A stretch of DNA of 64,000 bases, taken from the NCBI GenBank assembly GCA_000149265.1, contig CH002787.1, positions 356,746-420,745 on the forward strand, given 5' to 3'. Source of the DNA: Ciona savignyi (Eukaryota; Chordata; Ascidiacea; Phlebobranchia; Cionidae). The position numbers were made by a program, and so were the translations under genes. Below the pieces are notes generated by a model. It had not been told where the DNA came from. It searched no databases and saw only the letters and a program-made list of their open reading frames with translations. Of the stretch, positions 38,944 through 50,900 are shown piece after piece; position 1 is the first letter of the stretch, and each line of letters opens with the position of its first letter.

Positions 38944-41900
38944 TGTGTACATAAGCGGCATTAATAAACTAGACTATTGCAAACCTGTTTCAAAAATTAT
39001 CTGAGGTCGCCATATACTATTCGTTATATTTGACATATTCCCATTACAACCAGATATATTACAACCAGATATATTACAACCTGATATAATCATATTACCA
39101 GAAATAGCGAGTGCGTCGTGTTCAAATACAAGTATTGTTACGATGCAGGTAGCTGTATGGGCCAATGGATTGCTTGGAACGACCCCTCGTGTAAGTTTTG
39201 ATTCGTTGTATTTAATAACATGCGCTGTGTATCGAATTAAAAAGGTAGACCAACATCCATATGTTTATAAGAACTTAACCAGGACTACTCACAGTAAATA
39301 CGAACGTATCGATAAAAAGAGGGATTCTTTTTTGCTTCCTTTTAGATAATTCGTCATGCAGCAAAACTTGTGGCAGTGGGGTGAGGGCTCGGGTAAAAGT
39401 TTGTGCGTTTGGAGAAAGAATTGGGTTGTTTTGTGCAAGCAACGAGAGAAAACCGTATAAACTGGATTACGAACCTTGCAATGAAGGGTAACAGCATCAA
39501 AAAAAGTGTTGTGCTTTTTTCTATTTTATATTTTAAAATAATGAAAATGGCATATTCAATTTGATAATAATTAGCATATAGTTTTCCTACATTTGGTGTA
39601 TATCTGTATCTATCTATTTTTTATTTTACTGTGTCTTTTATAGGGAGTGTGTAAACGAGGTCTCTACAATAAGAAGTAGGGAGTCCAACGAAACCAGCAC
39701 AAACGTACCTGCTGGTAATAATTTGCAATAATCCTTTTATTAAATTTTACTATTTGAATTAAGTTGGGGCTGCCTTTCGGCCGAAGCTACAATACTTAGT
39801 GCGTATGACACTGATAATCTGTATGAAACTACAATACATACCACTAGTAATCAGTAACCCATTTCCTCATTTCACTATTACGAATTTTCGACCGACAAAC
39901 AAATCGTAACAGGCGACAGTTATAATATAGGTTTTAGCACAAATATATAATTACAAATACTTATTTATTTATAGAGAAGAGCGAAAAACATAGTTCTCTG
40001 ACGTGGATTCTAGCAGGAACGACGGGAGTTTGTTTCGTTTGTTTCGTTGTATGCTTCGTCTTACTTTGCATTAAGGTATAAACTGTTAAATATAAAATTG
40101 CCTTTAGTTTTATTGTGGGTCTTAATATCAAATTTAGACCGACTAGCACTTTATAACGTACCCGCTTTATCAGAAAAGACAATCAATGACCGAGACCCCC
40201 CAGAGAGCGAATACAAAAGTCCCTGAAAACTACCAACACCTGAGCCATGAGAAAAGCGGAGAGGATCACATTAAACCTTCAGGACTTCAGAGGACAGAAC
40301 AAATAGTCGGAGGAAGTTACCCTGCCCTTAATTTTAAAGGGATGGACACAGTGCCGCTCCCTCCTCCAGTTCTCACACACTCCTTCACCGATCTTGGGGA
40401 GCAACGAGAATCAAGCAAGAAGCGGAATCTGCCGCCAACCAGGCAATGCGATGTGGATCATATGGGTTACGTTCCCGAATCAAAACTTATAAAGCCCCAA
40501 AAACAAAAGAAAAAAGGAAACCCGCTGCCACTACCGCCAATACAAATGGACGAGTTAAAACGTAACGACCCATATTTAGAATCGATTGGAAAACCATCTG
40601 TGCCCATTCCAGCCTCCACCGAAACCAGGATCATTGTTCCAAAACCCATCCATCCAACAGCAGAGGTGAAACGTAATCCGATGAGCGACCTTCACAGCGA
40701 TGTCAACAACTCTCATATATATTCTGAAATTTAAACAGACTCTGACCTATCTCCTGGCCGCAGGGTCATAGTGTAACTGCTTACGTATATCCTTTAGCCG
40801 CACACGCAGTGCATGCGCATGTCGCCACGTTACCTAATAAAAACAAACCATCAGTATTGACCTCTGTTTACCGATGATTTATAGTACCAACTTCAATCTT
40901 AAATATTGTAGGCTTATTCGTTTTAAGTTAATGCTTCTAATTATTCGCTCGTAAAGTGACGATTATGCCCGAGTGGCTTATAATGGATCTTATACAACTG
41001 GTATGATTAACGGCAGGGTCATAAATGGACTGAATAACCTGAGTTTAAAAAAACACTTATTTTACAGATAACCGTAACTGTGTTTAGAATATGGATTTTT
41101 CTTTTTGCCGTGTTTTACGTGACGTTTTAGGATGAGATGTGCCCGGCCTCACCTCATTAATCTTAGCCAATGGTGGTATGAGGAAAGCGTTCATTTAATG
41201 AGTCAAGTTAGTGACGTCACATACTCGTGAAAGTTTAGCTTCTCGGCCGTAGTTTAACCAAGTGCCGGATAACACATGACGTATTTGAGCAGAGCTGCAT
41301 GATTGAATAGAGCCGGAAATACGTGAGACAACAGATAGCGATTTCTGGCAGCAGTGCAGAAAAGGAGAGATGAGACCTGGGCTATTTAAATGACATTAGA
41401 GAAAAGAGCCACATGACAGGATTCGGGAAGAAAAATATTGCAGGATTTAGTTGCTATCTTTCCATACAATATTTCAGTACAAGCAGAACGAAACATCGAC
41501 CAAGTGCGACGATACACAGGCATGTGTGTATAAAGAATATACAAGCGCATTTAATTTTCCGCTTTAATTAAAATTAAACATTTAGCAAATTAATATTTTA
41601 AAAGGGGGACAAGAAACTAGGATAGAAAAGAGTAAAACATGATATTAACACCACTGTTGATTTGTATCGGGATTGTCGTGCAAATCGTTGTCGGTCAAAT
41701 TACAACAGGGACAAATCTAAGTGCGTGTGCCAGTATTGTAAGGAGCTGTCAGTCCCAATGTGCAACCACGACACAGGAGAAATACGTACAATGGGATTAT
41801 ACGTTAGGGGGTCAGCTATCGTGTGAGTTGATGGCGGTGGCTGCTCAATCGCAAGTGACATCTAAAGCGTTAGCAGGTAGGTCAAATCTATTTTTTGGTT

Positions 41901-44900
41901 CTTTAAATTGTTAAATTCTTTACGAATACGAACAACCCCGAAATAATATTAATGCAGACCAGCACAATATCTGTTGCACAGAATCGAATTCCGTTTAGTA
42001 CGGTAACACGTAATTTAAAAAGTTCATCCGCACATTTAATTGTACTTTGGGTACCCATAACCGACAACAGCAAACTGGTACGATTTATTTTTTATATTTA
42101 TTTCAAATGAATTATTCCTTTCTTACAAATAGTGTTTGGTGAGCGTTTACTATATTATGTAGCAATACGTGGCCAATTATTATTGCATGTATTACAAAAT
42201 ACATGCAGGATATGACGACGTTAACTAAACTGTTTGTCGGGAGTGTTCCAGGAAATGCCAATACGCAATATTTCTACTCCATGTACTGAAAAAAGACGGC
42301 AAAACGACAGTAGTTATAAGATGTCTATGGCTTTAGAATGCCTACCATTTGCCATAAATGATACATCTACTACATGTACTGACGATGATAATTTATGAAC
42401 AGCATATGTTTGAAAAAGCTATAATTAGTGCTAGACGGTTCTAAATAAACCATTTTTTTAGATCAGCCGAACAACCCATTCCTGATCACTTTCAAAGTGC
42501 AATGCTGCAGCAGAAGTCCATCTGGAACTATAAATGCTACGAAAATGGGTAACCAACAGTGTCCTCGTGCTATTATACCGACTGTACTACAAGACTCGCT
42601 TCATCAAGTTGTTGCGGTTAATACGGAATACACAAATAAGATGAATATGATTTTCTACGTTGGCGTCGCAACGCTCGCCTGCTGTCTGCTGGCGTGTTGG
42701 ATGATCGCAGCAGCAATATGCATGCACGGCCGAAGGTACAGGAATTTGTGTAGGATGTAGCGATTCTTTTTAGATTAAATACCGCTCGGCTGAATTTGGA
42801 TTGTTTTCACGTCATAATCATATAATATATTCAACAGTTGTAGCTCAACAACAGCCCATGGTTTTTATTGCCAGCACTGTGTTATAGAGTTATCACTATA
42901 GACTTTTAATACTTCTCGAACATGTGTTTTGGGAGCTGCCATTATTAAACACGTCCCGGAGTCCCGGTTATTTATCTGCGTTTTCGTTTTTTTTGTGAGC
43001 GCTGCCGACCCAAGGTAGCTAGAAAAGGCGTTGACAAAAGCAATCGTTGAAATAAATCAACTATTTTAGTCTTTGCACGGTATTTCAAAATGACGTTATT
43101 AAATAGATATTTTTGTTTTATCATGATATGACTGTTTTGGTCCGTGTCGTGAGGAATATGGCATGTATAATTGCAATAAATTAGAAACGCATTAAATTAA
43201 GTTCGTGAAAGTGAGCCCAATTAAAAAATGGCAATGTTCAAATATCATGCGACAACAATAGCAAGTCAAAAAGACATATGCCACTTTTGGATTTCTTAAG
43301 TAAATTTCCATGCGCTACTAATGATCTATAAAACTTTATATTAAACAAAAAAGTGTTTCAGGTCAAAGGGAACTAAAAAAGAAAAAATGCTGGGCTTCCA
43401 GGATAAACGATGTTTAATGCGGGAATCGGATAAAACAACATCCAGTACGTACGGCACCACTTCTGGTAAGGAAGTCATTTTAATCTTATTATTTAATCAT
43501 ACATATACCAAGTGCAGAAAAAGTGTTTCCAAATCGCTTTTATGACATAAACATAAGAATAATGAAAATGAATATTAACTATAATTTAACTTCTCATTTA
43601 TCGTAGAAAACAGTAACGAAAACAAAGCTGATCTGGGACCGTCAGTTCGTTTACATTCTGGCGTTTTGCCGTACACACACGCAAGGGAAAACACTCCGAC
43701 TCAGACCAGTGGTAAGCTCGACATGCAGCAGCACGGAATAATAAGCCATGACGTTGGTTGTGGGTTCGTTGTTCCGGTTGTTACCAGCAAAGTTGCTACA
43801 ACCCCTGCGCTAAGTCGATCGCAAACCGTAAAGATAACAGCCGGACCTGTCGAGCCACCAGCAGGCCCGATGCGCAATAGATCGGCTACAACGGTAGTGT
43901 CGAGACTAAACAATCACAACAGAGGCGAACAGGTTGACCTTTTGGAGAAATACGTATTTGAAACGATGCTAACAAAGAACAGCAAAGGCAAAGAATTGCA
44001 CACAGCGACCAGCACTCCTAACTTATCGCGCATCACCGTTACGCGAAATCCATTGGCGGTAGTGGATCCGTTAGCAGATGATCACATCTAGAGCTGAAAA
44101 TGGTCAGTACTGTTCTTCACACGAACCATATATCGTTGTGTTACATATCTTTCACGTCACAAGCATGCAGTGATTAACTGGTTGGAACATTTCCGCCGTG
44201 GGGTTGCAACAAAACACGAGATTTGCAAAGGACAGCTCCCACAAGGTGTTTGTTATTATAGTTGAAAGTTTTATTCAATGATTTCCTGTATTATCACTAT
44301 GCCGGTATGAACGTTTAGTTAATTGAAACATTTGAAAACAAAAATAATTAACTGGTAATGATTCGCTTAGGTTAAAACACAAAATAATTACAACTTTAAT
44401 TTTAGACAACTCGAATTAAAATATGGATCACTTTTGTTTGCAAATTGTTTGTTTTATGTTTGGAAACCGTATCCATTCAATTTAAATAAGACATCAATCG
44501 GTTTTAAAAATGTTGTCAAGTATTACAATAAGCTATGTCTGATAGGTTTAAGTTTTTCTACGTTTAAAAGCACAACACGGCAGTTTTAACTAATTGCGCG
44601 ATATTTTTTTTGATATTTTTATTGTTATATAAAAATAAAATAAAATTCTTGTTTGAATACAAGAAAAATAAACTTTCTATATAATTCCTAAAAGCAAGTT
44701 ATGTTAATAAATGGAGACAGAGACAGTTTTTAACAAACTAATGACACTTTTAGGTCCACGTAAACCCGAGAAAGGTCACCGAAAAGCCAAGTAAGCATTG
44801 GAAGATCCTAATACGTGATTTACCAAATCAGTCAGGAGATTAAAATACACTAAGAACACTTACTCAACCGGATTGACACATAAGGTTATCTAGAAAGCTA

Positions 44901-47900
44901 ATGGCCCTTTAATGCTTAGACTCTCATCAGTTTTATAGGAACAGTCACTAAAAAGTATTTTATTAGTGGTCGAAAGGATATCACAAGCCAAATTCCAAAA
45001 TGATTTTTTTAAAACGTGCTGCCTGTAGTTTCGTTTATAGTAAGCGTTGATCGATTTTAAAGGCAGGTTTAACAAAAATCACATTTGTATCAGTACATAT
45101 TTATAACTTACCCAATTGGCACCCGGCGCTCCAATAAAAGGTTGGATTGAAATTACTGGAGCTGAATCGGAAAGATGATGGGTAGATTCTACTGAGTCGT
45201 TGCTTATTCAACCGCACCATGTCTGGAGCTCTTGCTTCAACTAATGCTTGTGCCTTTTTCTCGCTGAATGACCATACTTCGAAATCCCCTATTTGAAAAG
45301 TAACGTTAACAAAGACATGTTAAATATCATTTTACTTAATAAAAGAAGAAAGTTGTGGACCGAAGCAAGGTACTATTTACGCTTAAAAGTCAAACTATAT
45401 GTATTGTATTTATTCGCGTTTATGAAGGTTGTTGTTTTTGATCAACATAATAAAGTTAAGATTAGAATTATATGTATTTCTTTTAACCATGTCCGCATAC
45501 TTTTTCTGTCTGTAAAGACTGAATCAACCACTGTCAGAGTGCGGTTTTGGGATTGCGTTCTGCTGATATAAGCACGATAATTTTATTCTTTAAATTGACC
45601 AAATGTGGGTATGCAAACAAACCACGTTTTAATTGTGAACTTGATTTGTGGTACGTCAATCTCAAATGTATTTCACAATCAAAAAATGTTCAGTTTACTT
45701 TATTTAAGTAACCTGTATGATCGATTATTGTGGGAATAAAGGTACTAATAACATGAAGTATCCATTTAGTTTAAAAATTACAAAAGCAAATAATGTAAGC
45801 GCAAATATAAAATCTGTCCATGCTAACAATTACCTTCGGTATAATCATTGAAGCCGGGAAATTCAATTGATTTCATATAAACTACTAAATCCGATAGGTG
45901 GCGAGAAAGAACACGTCTTCGGCTTCTTTGATTTGTGGTTTCTGTCACATAAGGAAAGTTTAAAATTTTTTATAATGCGAAAACCGCTACTAAAACCGGA
46001 TGGTTCATCCAAAACATATTAACGTGTGAACGCAGTGGAATGATGGGTTCTACCAAATTAAAGGGACGTCTAAACTATATACAACACACTGCAATAGCTC
46101 CGGTAACCCGACGGTGGGAGCGAGGTAATCGTACAAATGCCCGTGTGTTAACCCCCTTTTGTTTTCACAGACAGGGGAATAATCATGAATATTCTATACC
46201 CTTTCTATTTATCTCCCCTTTTCGTATTTGTAGCAATTAAGTATATGCTAGCAGGTTTACACGACTTAGCACAATGCATTTGCTGTTAAACATTCGTACC
46301 TTCACAATTGGAAGTTGAAGCGTGTCTTCCACCAGCTCGATTAAACCTCGACATCTGTAGAAGTTAAAATTTACATTATAAATGCAACATAAATTTAAAA
46401 ATAGTCCAAAATTCTGTGTGGGTCCTTGGGTCCGACGGAATTAGTGTGTAAAATTGCGCGGGGTAAACATTTCTTAGAATTTTCCCTTTCGTTTAAGTCT
46501 TATACTACAGGCTGAAAATTTAATTACTGAAGGTTATTGTCTAATGTTATTCTTAAAACAGTTTTATATCAACAATGTATTCACGGATTTGGCAAGCTTA
46601 ACTAGCTTTAGGGTGCTTGTACATAAAACCAGCATTGTCCAAAGTCTTGTTCACCATAAATCTTTTGCTCAGTCTTCGTCGAAACGTCATAGGTGGCGCA
46701 TCGCTGACGTCACACTCGGAAACTGCTCGAGTTTTCGTTGATTTAATATCACCAGAGGCTGGAGATTCGGGGCAATCAAGCGATCGACTTCGGTTCTGTA
46801 CAGATGCATAACATCTAATTTAAATGTACGATCAATTTTACATAGACTAAACCGCGGGTGCACATTTAATGTAATAACTTAATGTAATAGCTGATTTACG
46901 AAATACATTTTCTTAAACTATGCTCTAAAATCATCCCTTGAACTATAACAAAAATTAATGCATATCATCTTGTTACTCAGTATAGGATAGGATAAGTTGT
47001 ATTATCAATTTGGAAAATGAGGTATATGGAAAATGGGGGTATCAGGCGAACACTTGGGGTTATCAGACGGGCACCGAATACCTCACGAATAAGTATACGT
47101 AAGCGTTGTTACATAAGTAATGGTCAGATAGCAGTGTTAAACGTTTCTTTACTTAGTAGTATCCCATAAATCTACTATTCCCGCTTAAGTGCCTTGTCCC
47201 AAGGACAGAACCGACCATCTGCATGGCGACCAGTTGTTATCTTGCAAATATTGGGCTGAAAGGCGACCCTCAACCCACCAAGCTAATCGGAACTTATATC
47301 CGTACCTCTTCCCCACCACTATGCCTTATAAGTTTTTTTCGACCACTTCGTCTTAAATGAGTCAACCAACTAAAACGGTTTTGCTCGCTAGAAGAATCCT
47401 GAAAAAACAGATGATATTTGTGTGGCCGGTTAGATCATTGTAAATTGTCCTAATTGTATGGAGCTCTAAACTGAAACAGTAGCAATGTTTTTATCATATT
47501 TACCACACTGCAATTGCCCCGGTAACCAAACAATGGTCACGAACTGTAATGACTACCTATGAAAGAGCATCAACCCCTTGTAATATTCATCGAGGATGAG
47601 CATATCCTAATTAAGGTACCGAATATCATATGCTATTTTGAATATTGATCATTATTGATGCAATTTCATTTTCATTCTAATTTCAATTGATTTAATTGAA
47701 AATGAAATAATTCATATATATCTTAAAAAGTGTTGGTTATTTGTGTTTTTTGTTTTGTATCAATCCAATCAATCGTTGTAGAAACTCACGAGTTTTGAAG
47801 ATGATTGGTTGGATTCTGGGAGCGGAAGTTCTTCAAACCCGTCTTCTTCCTCGCTTGCCTCTGGACTCACCTCTCCCTCCATCTTTGAAGGATCAAGATC

Positions 47901-50900
47901 AGTGCTCAATTTCTTGCACTGTGGTCAATTAAATAGGACTTGTTGAAAATGACGGGGTAGTTCATTTACCATAGTACGGTTTTGGGAAATTACTTTGATG
48001 CCTTTTTTTAAAATACCAAATAAACAATCTCGGTTTTAACCTTACACGACAAAATATTTATGTTAGTATTTAACTTCATTGAAATCCTGATATAAAATTA
48101 ATGTATCTTAATATGTTAAAACATAAACATGCCTGGTCGCGCATGATTATGTATCCAAAAATATTGTAATTTATTAACTTTAATTAGTATTTTTTCTTTT
48201 AAATCATTCGGAGAAGGAAGTCGTCCCAATTCTGTGGCTCCTAAATCAAGTTTCGATCCAAATATTTGTTTCATGATCTCCGCCATACGTCGCTGTTGAG
48301 CCAAACCACAATGATTTTCGATGGACAGAGTCACAGGGTACCTTGGTGTTTAAATCATATAAACATAGTGCTTAACCCTTTATAATTACAACAATTTATG
48401 ACAGAAACTATCTTCAAATAACATGTTCGTAATTTTTTTTTTATACATCTGCTTTTTTCGGTACTACCCACAAATAAAGTGTCATACATTTATTAAATAA
48501 CGTGATTAATCAATCCTGTTAAACCTAATGCTATCCTACAACTAATGATTTAAAACTCTTCTTGAATGCTCATACCATTTCTACATGCGTGGTGTATTTA
48601 TAATGTGAGGTGAAAAAGGTTAAGTTTTCATAAGCGCAATGACATTCTACTTACGGATTTGTCAAAAAAGATTGCTGATCGATAACTTTTATGACGTCAT
48701 AAAATAGAATTTTCGACGTAAAAGTATACCCGTGATGTATGATGGGTTCACCGCCCGGCCCGTCCCAACAGTCGACTAGAAAGGTGCAAAATTGAGAGCT
48801 GTGTTTACTTCGGTAAAATTTGCAGCAAGATTACCCGGGCTACTTACGTTCGACGCAGCGGCAACCGGCGGCCAACGCCTTGGCGTAAGCTACAGTTGAA
48901 CTATGACTGGTTAATTGGTCACCGAGTAGATAGGTATTATGCGATGAATTAATGAAGTAATGCGACAAAGGCATCATCATATTCGCGGGATTTCCTTTCA
49001 TGTATTCCCAGTTTATGACGTCACAATGTTCACTTAGTAAGAAGTTGGTAAAACCTGCTCAGTAAAAATGTTCGTTTAATTTTTAACAACATTAGGGTAA
49101 TAGAAACAAAAAGAAATAGCAGCCTAATTTTATAAAAAAAAATTATAAAAAAGAAAACGGACAGTGGTCAAAAAAATATAGATATGTAAAACTTAACTTC
49201 GAAACCGAACCGTTTCCTTTCTTTGTTAGATAAAACAGGTTCAAATTCGTCAATCAATTGCAAGCACTCTTCGCTGGACACCTCCGTCTAAAAAGAATTT
49301 TTTATTTAGAGGCTAATTAGGTGTTGAGTTGTCCACGGAAAGATGAATGTTCTGAATGTATTTGCATGTTAACATTATCCCTTTTGTAAATTTAGTCATA
49401 AACCATACATTGTAATTAATACAATGTATTACAGTATAATCACAAAGGGCAAATGTAGAATGGATTTGGTGTCGGCTTCACTCAATGTACAACGCTCACA
49501 TCGGCTACAGCGAACATATCGATCTTGCAATATTTATACCTTTTCAATTACGATTAGTGTCAAAAATCACAGCGACTGTACAACGATTACCTCGTTTTGT
49601 TCGATGAGAAATTGTTGCAGATCAGTCAATCTCAAATAACTATTTGTTGATATTTTAGCAAATATCGTCACCAGTTCGCTCCTTATTGACACCTTGCGGT
49701 AGAATTGCAAAAATTCATCGAACTCTAGGTTTCCGTCGCAGTTCTTGTTTAATACAGAATCTGCTTCCTTGATTAAAAAAATGAATCATATCAAATACCG
49801 GATTTGTTCATGAACAGATTTTGTTTATCCCCGCTCTTGGAATATGGCATTAGTGACACTTGACTGGTACCGACTAAACAACTGGACTGGCACAGAGAAC
49901 TGATGAAAACACCGGATGTCAAAAGCTTGTTTTCATTGGCTTACGCTGTGCGTGTATTTTAATATTAATGTATGTGTAAAAGTATCAATTAGCATATGAT
50001 CTCATAATAATGCAAAGTCGTGTCTAAAGAAAACACACCATTTACGCTCAGTACAGGGAACATTAAAAACAATATCAAAACCACACCTGTTGGTTCATGC
50101 TAAGCGAAGCAAGACTTCTGCTTTCTTTTCTTGTAATCTAAACATATGACCATGCAGTACAACAAAAATGCATTACAACGTTTATAAGGCTCATAAATGC
50201 CCAAGTCAATTTATACCGTTTATTTTGATGGATTGACATTAGTATTTGCTGTAGAATTACGTCTCAGTTAGTCTAACAATTGTCCGTGTGATAACGCCCC
50301 TTTCGTTTTTTATTTACGGAGATTAACATGGATATCCTATCCTAATATTTGCTTACTCTTGCAGTGGCTTTAAGGCTGAGAAAACTTGCAACACATACGA
50401 TGGATTGTCTTTTTAACGTGTATACCAACAATAACAAACACAATGACATTTTGTGATGTGACTGTCTTACCATACATTTACCCTTATTAAAATAGAATGT
50501 TTTTTATATATTGATATAATTAATCAAACGCCAAATTACAAACAAACATTTTATGATTACCACTGATATTACTTTGTTAACAAATTGTCCTCAGCTACAG
50601 AGTTTATTTCACAACAGTCATTTCATGTAACTTAGTAGTCAAACTATAGAACGATTTAGTGCTGCATGGGTTAAAAATCCATTTACTGACCCAAAACGCA
50701 TTTAGCAAGTCTGGTACAGAAGATTATTTATTACGTATAACGTATAAAATTATATTTCTACAATTTTTTTTACGACACATTCGAAAAATAAGAGTTACGA
50801 CAAATGATCTATTCATACATATATAGTTGTGTTTCATATTTATAACTTACTTTAAACAGCTTCTTAACCTTTCGTCGTGGTAAGTTAATGTTGAGCTTCC

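Larger units (their letters stand above)
37039..45111 (-). other. PLCH: 8-kb PLC-eta intron hosting two opposite-strand genes
   Basis: The intron lies inside the Y domain, after CQLG at 45112 and before [10 protein letters not shown] at 37038. Phases 1 and 1 match. It is much larger than most other introns of the gene. Two complete plus-strand genes lie in it, with their own start codons, signal peptides and stops. Confidence 0.85.

Noticed and set aside
43701-43913. A 70-codon minus-strand frame
   Set aside because: Antisense to the last exon of the second nested gene, which is phase-consistent with three upstream exons.
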